A stretch of DNA of 32,039 bases from Glaciecola sp. (GTDB taxonomy: Bacteria; Pseudomonadota; Gammaproteobacteria; Enterobacterales; Alteromonadaceae), in the NCBI GenBank assembly GCA_018623155.1, contig JAAZVZ010000022.1, forward strand, positions 1-32,039. Direction: 5' to 3'. Numbering within the stretch: position 1 is the first letter of the stretch; each line of letters opens with the position of its first letter. The position numbers and the translations under genes were made by a program. Of this stretch, positions 25,302 through 32,039 are shown in pieces. The notes below the pieces were generated by a model. That model saw nothing but the letters and a program-made list of their open reading frames with translations. It did not search any database and had not been told where the DNA came from.

Positions 25302-26000
25302 ATGACTACACTTAATTCTTTAAGGAAGATTGGAGTTCTATTTTTTGGCATGATTATGTATCAAGCGTATGCGCTTGATGAACCTTTAGCTATTGCTGAA
25401 CACCATACTATACAGCTCAAAACTAGATTAGTTGAACTCGCCTTTGAGGAAGAGAATGCAAAACTATACAGCATCTTAGAAACAACCAGAATTCATTTTT
25501 CAGCCGATATGGATGCATCAGAGGTCGCCTTCTCTTCGATTGATGACAATGACAATCGACATATTTCAATATCTAATGCTTATTTGTTGAATCTTTCTCT
25601 ATTTATCCAAGAAAGACTTACCTCTATGGAATTCATTGATGCTGATAAAATCTTTATGTATGCATTTTATGATGTACTCCTTCATGAATTTGGTCATCAT
25701 GCATTGGATGCGTTTTATAACGACTACACCCCACCACAATATATTCCTATGTACGAAGAGCATGCTCAAGACTGGGCTGAACAAATCAAAATGAGTATCG
25801 ATTCGGATGAAGAAGGGTATGGTCGAATCGTTTCGCTGACAGCCCTACTCGATTACAGTATGTCCCATTCGGAAATGGCTTGGCAACGCGCCGCCTTGGG
25901 CAATAAGATTGACACAGAGTGCGCAATGGTGAGTCACAACATTGCCTCTCATATATGCACTGAATTAATTCAAGAAGGAATTTATCAATTACAAAACTAA
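25302..26000 (+). CDS. Putative secreted zinc metallopeptidase-like protein
   Basis: This 232-residue protein has an N-terminal hydrophobic segment (about 10-24, ending YQAYA before LDE) that may be a signal peptide. The zinc motif HEFGHH (His128-Glu129-x-x-His132) is followed by YEEHAQDWAE (Glu152, Glu153, Asp157), where a third ligand would be expected in a gluzincin-type enzyme. No further domains were recognised. It could be an orphan periplasmic peptidase or a degenerate homologue; I know no named family for it. It is divergent from the MetE-like gene and shares no obvious function with its neighbours. The next real gene downstream is about 480 bp away and convergent. Confidence 0.6.
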   Translation: MTTLNSLRKIGVLFFGMIMYQAYALDEPLAIAEHHTIQLKTRLVELAFEEENAKLYSILETTRIHFSADMDASEVAFSSIDDNDNRHISISNAYLLNLSLFIQERLTSMEFIDADKIFMYAFYDVLLHEFGHHALDAFYNDYTPPQYIPMYEEHAQDWAEQIKMSIDSDEEGYGRIVSLTALLDYSMSHSEMAWQRAALGNKIDTECAMVSHNIASHICTELIQEGIYQLQN

Positions 26001-26477
26001 GTTTTTGGGGCTTAAGTTTAATTCTATTCATTTAACAAACTTGCGCCACTTGCTAGTACAAGACTGAACATGTGGCGCCAAATTCAAAATTATTTATTAA
26101 AATATCGTCGACAATTAAATACCGACAAACTGTGTTTTCGCAGGACCTCAACAGGGATCCTGTAAGGGTTTGTCTCTATGCATACTTCGCCATCCTTTGT
26201 CTGTTTACATACTCGTCTTTGGGTACTGTCATGTTCATTTTTCATTTTTGTCTCCAATTGATTGCCGGATTGGCAATATTGAAAGTACAAAAAACAAACA
26301 AATTCAGAAAACAAATTAAACCGATTAAAACGATTACAAAACCAGATTAACTGATACTTTCTAATTCGCAGGAGCAATTTTTAACATGGATTTCGTACAC
26401 AGGATAACGACAGTGCATGGATACGCATCTTAGCCTTCTTCCACTTATTATCTCGAACTCATCATTAGATCGTATAT
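26001..26477. other. Gene-poor stretch
   Basis: No convincing gene was found in these 477 bp. Short open frames on both strands (about 90 codons) lack good ribosome binding sites and family likeness. An imperfect inverted repeat (TGCGCCAC at 26042-26049 with GTGGCGCCA at 26072-26080) could end the peptidase transcript, but it has no T run. A 15-codon frame at 26386-26433 (MDFVHRITTVHGYAS) has AGGAG upstream at a wide spacing of 11 nt and is unproven. Near the right end, ATTAGAT (26464-26470) and ATCTAAT (26476-26482) form a small AT-rich hairpin. Confidence 0.5.
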
Positions 26478-26972
26478 CTAATTGATTAGCTCCTCAAAAA
26501 AAAGGGCGGCTAGTTCATGTCTTCCTGTCACAGAGGCTTTTTTATAGACTGAAGAGGCTTGATGACTGATTGTTTTTTCAGATTTACCTCGGACTTCAGC
26601 GATTTCAAAATTACTCAACCCTTTTACAAGCAATATGGCGACTTCTTTTTCCGTTGTCGTTAATTCCCATTGAGTAAACTGTTCCTCAATTGCAGAAAAA
26701 AATTGCGCTTTTGTTTCAATCACCTTTTTAGACAACGTCTCTGATTGTGCTTTACTGATTTTCAATTGCTGGTCAAGCACCTGTGCTTGTTTGCTTCGCT
26801 TTGCAATATCTCGTGTAAGAAAAACAAAAATACCTGCTGATAACAGAATGAGAATTATCTCTTGGATGATATGATGGTCCGAGACATGATTTGCAAAATC
26901 AACGTACAAGTCGGCTAATTTGAATAATATAATTAGCACTAATAACACGGCGATAGTTTTGTCTCGATTCAT
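26478..26972 (-). CDS. Membrane-anchored LuxR-type transcriptional regulator
   Basis: Starting at the ATG at 26972 (MNRDKTIAVLLV), the product is 164 residues. It has two hydrophobic segments (about 5-25 and 36-54), a coiled-coil-like linker (QLKISKAQSETLSKKV) and a LuxR/GerE helix-turn-helix (about 104-160: LTTTEKEVAILLVKGLSNFEIAEVRG and SEKTISHQASSVYKKASV). This is a membrane-tethered DNA-binding protein with no recognisable sensor domain. An earlier in-frame ATG at 26984 exists, but it lies in the upstream gene's terminator stem and adds only MAFF. No clear ribosome binding site is seen. Targets are unknown; it follows the DUF5666 lipoprotein gene on the same strand. Confidence 0.75.
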   Translation of the reverse strand: MNRDKTIAVLLVLIILFKLADLYVDFANHVSDHHIIQEIILILLSAGIFVFLTRDIAKRSKQAQVLDQQLKISKAQSETLSKKVIETKAQFFSAIEEQFTQWELTTTEKEVAILLVKGLSNFEIAEVRGKSEKTISHQASSVYKKASVTGRHELAALFFEELIN

Positions 26973-26973
26973 A

Positions 26974-27006
26974 AAAAAGGCCATATTCGATGAATATGGC
27001 CTTTAT
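26974..27006 (-). terminator. Hairpin terminator overlapping the LuxR-type gene start
   Basis: On the minus strand AAAGGCCATATTC, loop ATC, GAATATGGCCTTT is followed by TTT and the ATG of the LuxR-type gene. It would end the DUF5666 transcript and, in any transcript reading through, place a 13-bp stem within a few bases of the regulator start codon. Confidence 0.8.
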
Positions 27007-27022
27007 CATACACTATAATGAA

Positions 27023-28756
27023 CTAGTCATCATGAGTTTCAATTTCGGCTTCGTACGCATAAATATATGCACCATCGACCCATGATCCCTCAATTTCAAC
27101 CGTTACACCTACTTGCAGAGCAGCCATAAATTGAGTCATCGATACTTGTTGGTCGTTAAGTTCAAGTTCCGTATTAGCATCAATTCTAATTTCACGCCCG
27201 TTTAACATAAAGCTTGTGTTGTCTATGATATTGGATACTGTGCCTTCATATTCAACATAACCTACTTCTAGCTGGTCATTATCCGATGATAGTTGACCAT
27301 CATTGTCGTGTTCACGTTCTAATTCTATTTTTTGAACTACAAACTGACCATTGCCGTCAAATGCCCCTTCAACCTCTATTTCAGCAACACCATTGCTAGT
27401 CGTAAGTGCGGTTAAAAAAGTAGAAAGATCTGTCACATCATCATCAATTACCAACCTAATGGTATCAGTCAATACAATATTTATACCGTTGACAGTAACC
27501 GTTTGTGTCGCTAAATCCACACTAAATACACGACTTTCTAATTCCCATTCTTCATTATATTCTGCTTCATCCTCACGTTCGATCCGTTGAATGATTTTAC
27601 GGCTCTGACTATCCATGACATAAGCAATCTCTACTCTGTCATTCAAATTTATTGAAGTGAAACTAAAATACCGATCATCGTCATCTTCCAAACGAGTCGT
27701 GTTTGTAAAAAAGTAAATTTGGTCATTAACAGTGATAGTTTGGTTTGTTGTATCGATCACTGAAATGATTCCTTTCACCTTGCCATCGCTGTCAAAATGA
27801 GTGTTGCTAGTTTCTACTTCGGTTATTTGATTGGTTACTGGATCGATAGAGATCTCAACAAAATCATTAACTTGTATATTCGAATTTCCTTCGAAAACCA
27901 CATTTGTTGCGAACTGATACAACACGCCATCTACTGTAATAGTGCGATTACCAGCATTTACTGCCGTCACAATGCCTTCTCTTTCTATTCGAGTAACATC
28001 ATCATCACTCAATGAAGAATAAAAACTTTGATCAATTATCTCGACTTCTGTTGCAACGAATATACCGTTTAGGATGTTTCCTTCCACTTTCACTTTGAGG
28101 TTATCTTCGATACTGGTTTCGTTCGCAGATGAATAATCTACCGTTAACTCTTGCAGTGTAAATGTTTGCTGATCCGTATTCAGATTGGCTACAACACCTG
28201 ATGTATATTGCTCTGCATCATTTGTGGTATCGTCATCAAGTTCAATATAAGTGGCAACAAGGATCCCATCACCGTTTAGATATCCACTAATTTCAATTCG
28301 AGTATTCACTGCTAAAGAGGCTTCAGTTACTCCAATAAAATGCGTCAAATCATTATACTGCACCAAAGTGCCAGCCACTTCTAGTTGTTGATTATTGCGG
28401 TCAATTGCTGAGACGGTACCCTCCACATCATTGTCGTAATATAAATTTCTGACCGTTGAAGTCTGTTCTCCAGAAGATTCTTGGACACTCATTGATATTT
28501 TCATTCCGACCTGCAACTGTTCAATTGTTTGCCCTGCTTGACCGTTAACATTAAACATTGTCGTGTCTGTGATAAAACGCTGACCATCGACGTATATACT
28601 GCCAAACCCAGTAATTACTCCGGTTTTTATAATAGTATTGGTTTGCGTTGGGCTCATTGGTGGAGTCTGTGCGGGCACATTAGCTGAGCCACCTCCTCCA
28701 CATGCCAAAATTAATTGAGAACTAATGAGTGCTAAAGCTACTTTATGTAAATTCAT
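27023..28756 (-). CDS. Lipoprotein made of repeated DUF5666-like domains
   Basis: The ATG at 28756 (AGGA upstream) gives a 577-residue product with a lipoprotein signal LILAC (Cys19), followed by a Gly/Pro/Thr-rich linker. The rest consists of about six to seven repeats of a small beta domain similar to DUF5666. Each has the form G-x-V-x-x-hydrophobic ... T-hydrophobic-x-V-x-G ... D-x-V-E-hydrophobic (for example EGTVSAIDRNNQQLEVAGTL and KGIISVIDTTNQTITVNDQI). DUF5666 domains are small OB-like barrels of unknown function in exported proteins. It probably sits in the outer membrane or periplasm; Asp2-type retention signals are absent after Cys19. It is very acidic, and it is followed by a terminator and the LuxR-type gene. 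Confidence 0.82.
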   Translation of the reverse strand: MNLHKVALALISSQLILACGGGGSANVPAQTPPMSPTQTNTIIKTGVITGFGSIYVDGQRFITDTTMFNVNGQAGQTIEQLQVGMKISMSVQESSGEQTSTVRNLYYDNDVEGTVSAIDRNNQQLEVAGTLVQYNDLTHFIGVTEASLAVNTRIEISGYLNGDGILVATYIELDDDTTNDAEQYTSGVVANLNTDQQTFTLQELTVDYSSANETSIEDNLKVKVEGNILNGIFVATEVEIIDQSFYSSLSDDDVTRIEREGIVTAVNAGNRTITVDGVLYQFATNVVFEGNSNIQVNDFVEISIDPVTNQITEVETSNTHFDSDGKVKGIISVIDTTNQTITVNDQIYFFTNTTRLEDDDDRYFSFTSINLNDRVEIAYVMDSQSRKIIQRIEREDEAEYNEEWELESRVFSVDLATQTVTVNGINIVLTDTIRLVIDDDVTDLSTFLTALTTSNGVAEIEVEGAFDGNGQFVVQKIELEREHDNDGQLSSDNDQLEVGYVEYEGTVSNIIDNTSFMLNGREIRIDANTELELNDQQVSMTQFMAALQVGVTVEIEGSWVDGAYIYAYEAEIETHDD

Positions 28757-28980
28757 GATGAAAAATCCTACTGCTTGAATGATTTTAAGTATAGGAGGAT
28801 ATATCAGAAAGAACATAGGGCTATTGTCCTATACTGTAAAATCAAGTCCTCTAGCAACATTTAAGGTAGATGTCCTAAGTACTAGGTTGACATTCGAGCT
28901 TATAGATAAATAGTGGTAATTCAGAATGATTTACAAATAATTGTTGTTTATCTCTGGTCCAAGTGTAACTTCTCTATCAC

Positions 28981-29451
28981 TTACACTTGCTCCAATGGCA
29001 AAAGTGTAGAAGACTTTACCTCTCGCAGTGAGATATTGGATCGAATAGCCGTGATTCCAGGTAATTTCCTCAATACGTCTTCTACAAACTGACTGTAATC
29101 ATCAAGATCACGAGCAACTACTTGAAGCAAAAAGTCAGCTTCACCTGTTGTATTATGGCATGACAGTACATATTCTGAACCTTGAACTGCATCCTCAAAC
29201 GCTTTGGTATTAACCGCGTCATGATGACTGCAAGAAAGTTGGACAAACACCATAACACCAAAGCCTAGCTTGCGTTTATCCAGATTTGCCTGGTACCCAC
29301 TAATATAACCTTCTTCCTCCAAGCGTTTTAGGCGACGCCAACAGGGAGTCTCACTGAGTGATAATTTTCCTGCCAGTCTCGCGTTAGTTAGCCTACCATC
29401 ACGCTGAAGATGGGAAAGAATACGATAATCCACTTTATCTAACGAAGCCAT
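28981..29451 (-). CDS. Lrp/AsnC-family transcriptional regulator
   Basis: Starting at the ATG at 29451 (MASLDKVDYRILSHLQ, with GGTGGA upstream) the product is 156 residues, the usual length of the family. The N-terminal helix-turn-helix (about 4-55: DGRLTNARLAGKLSLSETPC) is followed by a RAM ligand-binding domain (about 60-150: NLDKRKLGFGVMVFVQLS, TGEADFLLQVVARDLDDYS). Lrp family members sense amino acids or related small molecules and often control a divergent gene. Here the zinc alcohol dehydrogenase gene is divergent after 142 bp, so it is the likely target. An earlier in-frame ATG at 29478 adds a hydrophobic MSIFWWILL segment and is less likely. Confidence 0.92.
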   Translation of the reverse strand: MASLDKVDYRILSHLQRDGRLTNARLAGKLSLSETPCWRRLKRLEEEGYISGYQANLDKRKLGFGVMVFVQLSCSHHDAVNTKAFEDAVQGSEYVLSCHNTTGEADFLLQVVARDLDDYSQFVEDVLRKLPGITAIRSNISLREVKSSTLLPLEQV

Positions 29452-29593
29452 TAAAAGAATCCACCAAAATATAGACATGTAATAAAATAATCATTCAACA
29501 TCTTCCACTTATACAGAATAAAAAGCAAGATAATTTCATTTCAGTTTGGCATTATAGAGGCAGTCATTTAACTGGTTTTTAGTAGGTTCGATT

Positions 29594-30634
29594 ATGAAAG
29601 CTGTTGTTTTTGAAAAATTTGCCACTACCCCTGAAATTAAGAAAGTGACTGATCCCACACCAGCATCACACGGTGTAGTCATCAACGTAAAAGCCACAGG
29701 AGTATGTCGTAGCGACTGGCATTGTTGGCAAGGGCATGATGAAGACGTCACTTTGCCTCACGTTCCTGGACACGAATTCGCCGGAGTGGTAGAGGCTGTT
29801 GGGAAGGATGTCAGTCTCTTCAAAGTAGGTGACAGAGTCACAGTTCCTTTTATAAATGCCTGTGGTACTTGCGGTGAATGTCACTCAGGCAATCATCAGG
29901 TTTGCGGTCATCAGACTCAGCCCGGTTTTACACATTGGGGGGCATTTGCTGAATACACTACGATAGATCACGCTGACGTGAATTTGGTTTCTCTGCCAGA
30001 GAATATTGATTTTGTTACTGCAGCAAGCTTGGGATGCCGTTTTGCTACCTCCTTTCGCGCTGTGATTGATCAAGGCAAAGTGTCCACCGGACAGTGGGTA
30101 GCAGTGCATGGGTGCGGTGGAGTTGGATTGTCTGCAATAATGATTGCCACCGCCGCAGGAGCCAATGTAATCGCTGTTGATATTGCCGAGGACAAGTTGG
30201 CTTTTGCAAGGTCTCTTGGAGCTGTTGCAACGGTGAATGCCAATCTGGTCTCTGATGTTGCCGAAGCTGTAAAAGAACTGTCATCGGGCGGAGCGCATGT
30301 GTCGCTTGATGCACTTGGACATCCCATTACATGTGCCAACTCTATTAAATCACTACGTAAACTCGGTAAACATATCCAGGTGGGATTATTACTTGCGGAT
30401 CATGCTAACCCTCCGATTCCTATGTCCCATGTGATCGCCCATGAGCTGGAGATTATTGGTAGCCACGGTATGCAAGCTTATCGGTATAGCGCTATGTTGG
30501 ACCTGATGATGTCAGGAAAGTTAACTCCAAAAAAATTGATAGGCAAAACAATCACTCTCGAAGAGTCCATTTCTGCATTGACCACCATGGATACTTCGAC
30601 GACCGTAGGTGTGACAATCATTGATAAATTTTAA
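29594..30634 (+). CDS. Zinc-dependent alcohol dehydrogenase (MDR family)
   Basis: This 346-residue medium-chain dehydrogenase has catalytic zinc ligands Cys38 (GVCRSDWH) and His60 with Glu61 (PGHEFAG), the four structural zinc cysteines 90, 93, 96 and 104 ([15 protein letters not shown]), and a Rossmann motif GCGGVGLSA for NAD(P). It oxidises a primary or secondary alcohol to aldehyde or ketone; the substrate is not readable from sequence. It is controlled, probably, by the divergent Lrp-type regulator. No terminator was seen after it, and a 13-codon open frame with its own ribosome binding site follows 11 bp later. Confidence 0.92.
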   Translation: MKAVVFEKFATTPEIKKVTDPTPASHGVVINVKATGVCRSDWHCWQGHDEDVTLPHVPGHEFAGVVEAVGKDVSLFKVGDRVTVPFINACGTCGECHSGNHQVCGHQTQPGFTHWGAFAEYTTIDHADVNLVSLPENIDFVTAASLGCRFATSFRAVIDQGKVSTGQWVAVHGCGGVGLSAIMIATAAGANVIAVDIAEDKLAFARSLGAVATVNANLVSDVAEAVKELSSGGAHVSLDALGHPITCANSIKSLRKLGKHIQVGLLLADHANPPIPMSHVIAHELEIIGSHGMQAYRYSAMLDLMMSGKLTPKKLIGKTITLEESISALTTMDTSTTVGVTIIDKF

Positions 30635-30896
30635 CGAGGACTACAATGACAGAATGGTTAAGCCATAGCACACTAAACAGTTCTTAACTTTTTAATATGC
30701 AAAACTAACTTTATCTTCAAAGTGTCAACGGTTTTATTTTTGGGAAAATTGCTCACTCTCCTTTTTCGAATTTTATTTCTTGCAAATATATGAGAGATCT
30801 AAATATATAATGAAACTTTGAGCATTCGAGTGCCTATTTTTCTTATAACGTACAGGGACAGCTTGTAGATACTTGGTTTAACGCAGACATAAGTGT
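30635..30896. other. Intergenic stretch between alcohol dehydrogenase and GH3 gene
   Basis: Apart from the 13-codon frame, this is AT-rich sequence with no clear gene or terminator. GCATTCGAGTGC (30820-30831) is a near-palindrome similar to the core of the cassette motif, but it does not front a gene in a promoter position and lies between the converging ends of two genes. Confidence 0.5.
30646..30687 (+). CDS. 13-codon open frame after the alcohol dehydrogenase, possible gene remnant
   Basis: MTEWLSHSTLNSS, then TAA, preceded by GAGG six nt or so before the ATG (ACGAGGACTACAATG). The start context is as good as that of a normal operon gene, but the frame stops at once and no homology continues in the following 200 bp in any frame that I can see. 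It may be the 5' scrap of a deleted gene, or chance. Confidence 0.25.
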   Translation: MTEWLSHSTLNSS

Positions 30897-32039
30897 TTAA
30901 TAACTAAAACCAATCTGAAGTTGAATATCCTTTTTAGCCGAAGAAGTCGAAATGAACAAATCAAAATCCCCAGGCTCTACTTCCCATTTCATTGCTTTAT
31001 CTAGTACAGCTAAGCGTTCAAATGGAATTTCGAACTTAATCTCTTTTGTCTCACCACTATCCACAAATACACGATCAAAATGAACAAGCAGCCTCTCAGG
31101 TCTAGTTACTGACGCAACCTTATCTGTAAGATACAATTGAATCACTTCATCACCGCCAACTTCGCCCGAGTTTGTTAATTTGAAGGTACCCGTTAGCGGG
31201 CAACCTTTACATAATTTATCACTATCGAGGACCAGATCACTATAATTAAACTCGGTATAACTAAGTCCATAACCAAAAGGATATTTCGGCAACTTAGTTT
31301 CTTTGGGAAGATCCGCATAATATCCCGATCCATGCCAACCTGGAGGTTGATTATAGTAAACTGGCGTTTGAGCAGTATGATGAGGTAAGGTTAATGTTAA
31401 CCTCCCAGAAAAATTCTCATCGCCAAAAAGCAATCCAGCAAATGCTTCCCCCCCTTTCATACCAGGATTAAGTGCCATAATAATGGCGTCTGATTGTCGA
31501 GCTGCCTCGGTAATTATCAGCGGTTTACTACTCAAATAAACTGTCACGGTTGGCTTATTCGCTTGACTGATAATTTCCATCATTTCATTCTGTCTGCCTG
31601 TCGGCAGCATGATTGCTCTATCTAATTGTTCGCCGGTCAACATCCGATTGTCTCCCAACACCGCAATAACTAGATCAGCACTTCCAATAGCCTGAACAAT
31701 TTTTTTCGTTTCTAAGAAACCATTGTCTAATACATCACTACCCTTGACATAGGTGACCCTCACACCATCCTGTTTCGCCCTTTGCACTAACCCATTCAAA
31801 AATGTTGAATGTGAAGCGGTTCGCTGAGGGATCTCTTGCATCCATCTACCCTGACCACGAAATCCCAATGACCAGTCTCCCAATTGAGCAACAATATCGT
31901 TTGCATTGGGGCCAATTAACGCAATGTGCTTTATCTCTCTTGCTTTGATAGGCAGTACACCCTGGTTTTTTAAGAGCACCATAGACTGTGTCGCGGCTTG
32001 TTTTGCTAGGTCTTGATGCTCTTTTACTAACAGGGTACT
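30897..32039 (-). CDS. Glycoside hydrolase family 3 enzyme, C-terminal part (runs off the right edge)
   Basis: The last 380 residues of a GH3 enzyme are present; the frame stays open to the right edge, reading STLLVKEHQDLAKQAATQSMV LLKN there, as in family 3 before the C-terminal domain. The C-terminal alpha/beta sandwich (IALIGPNAND, AVLGDNRMLTGEQLDR) is followed by LSGRLTLTLPH-like and YPFGYGLSYTEFNYSDL segments and a fibronectin III-like end domain (about the last 110 residues). GH3 enzymes release glucose, xylose or related sugars from oligosaccharides; the N-terminal domain with the nucleophile Asp is outside the window, so specificity cannot be judged. A DUF5916 protein and a propeller regulator elsewhere in the window also suggest polysaccharide use. 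Confidence 0.9.
   Translation of the reverse strand, partial: STLLVKEHQDLAKQAATQSMVLLKNQGVLPIKAREIKHIALIGPNANDIVAQLGDWSLGFRGQGRWMQEIPQRTASHSTFLNGLVQRAKQDGVRVTYVKGSDVLDNGFLETKKIVQAIGSADLVIAVLGDNRMLTGEQLDRAIMLPTGRQNEMMEIISQANKPTVTVYLSSKPLIITEAARQSDAIIMALNPGMKGGEAFAGLLFGDENFSGRLTLTLPHHTAQTPVYYNQPPGWHGSGYYADLPKETKLPKYPFGYGLSYTEFNYSDLVLDSDKLCKGCPLTGTFKLTNSGEVGGDEVIQLYLTDKVASVTRPERLLVHFDRVFVDSGETKEIKFEIPFERLAVLDKAMKWEVEPGDFDLFISTSSAKKDIQLQIGFSY

Noticed and set aside
26042-26080. Inverted repeat TGCGCCAC / GTGGCGCCA as a terminator of the peptidase gene
   Set aside because: Long loop and no T run; noted only as a possible weak structure.
26072-26350. 92-codon frame on the plus strand (starts GTG) in the gene-poor stretch
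   Set aside because: No ribosome binding site, a single hydrophobic run with a Lys-rich tail, and a competing frame of similar length on the other strand (26090-26377). Neither resembles a known family.
26386-26433. 15-codon frame MDFVHRITTVHGYAS with AGGAG upstream
   Set aside because: The spacing of 11 nt is wide, the peptide has no likeness to a known leader, and nothing on the same strand follows for it to control.
27870-27900. TTCGAA pair (ATTCGAATTTCCTTCGAAAA) as operators
   Set aside because: Lies within the DUF5666 coding sequence, far from a promoter, and without the flanking GC or GTAC bases.
30820-30831. GCATTCGAGTGC as a fifth operator of the cassette repressor
   Set aside because: It differs in the centre (TCGAG), lies between converging gene ends and does not front a promoter.

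Overview
The window looks like chromosomal DNA of a marine gammaproteobacterium of the Alteromonadales (Alteromonas/Paraglaciecola-like). This rests on the DnaB, bL9, bS18, bS6 and Zur proteins, which read as gammaproteobacterial, together with a TonB-dependent receptor lacking a SusD partner, a DUF5916 outer-membrane protein, a hybrid two-component regulator and a GH3 glycosidase. The genus is inferred from gene content and was not checked by a search.

Layout. Positions 1-4700 are core genome: the start of a NudC-like NADH pyrophosphatase (minus), divergent zur, an OmpA-family protein, dnaB (minus) and the ribosomal operon rpsF-rpsR-rplI (minus, with a readable promoter and no priB). Positions 4700-11251 hold a DUF5916/CBM9-like outer-membrane protein (minus) divergent from a 1311-residue hybrid two-component regulator (propeller, Y_Y_Y, kinase, receiver, AraC). 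The regulator's H-box has Ser where the phospho-acceptor His should be, and a tandem 20-bp direct repeat at 21-bp period precedes it.

Positions 11199-25174 are the most interesting part, a compact accessory cassette: three SnoaL/NTF2-like proteins (five domains in total), a TonB-dependent receptor, an SDR dehydrogenase, a LacI-family repressor, a two-domain cupin, a HisD/HpsN-like dehydrogenase, an alpha/beta hydrolase, an HpcH/HpaI-type aldolase, a sodium:solute symporter and a MetE-core-like protein. It reads as an uptake and catabolic pathway for a small organic substrate, ending in aldol cleavage. The substrate cannot be named from the sequence and the combination matches no pathway I recognise. 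A motif centred on GCATTCGAAGTAC occurs in the control regions at 14846-14860, 14933-14948, 16787-16802 and 18461-18478. It lies between the -35 and -10 elements, or just after the -10, of five predicted promoters, as expected of a LacI-type operator; the cassette's own LacI protein is the natural candidate to bind it.

Positions 25302-32039 hold a possible secreted zinc metallopeptidase, a gene-poor stretch, a membrane-anchored LuxR-type regulator whose start is covered by the upstream gene's terminator hairpin, a large lipoprotein of DUF5666-type repeats, a divergent Lrp/AsnC regulator and zinc alcohol dehydrogenase pair, and the 3' part of a GH3 glycosidase that runs off the end. No tRNA, rRNA, CRISPR array, insertion sequence or phage gene was seen.
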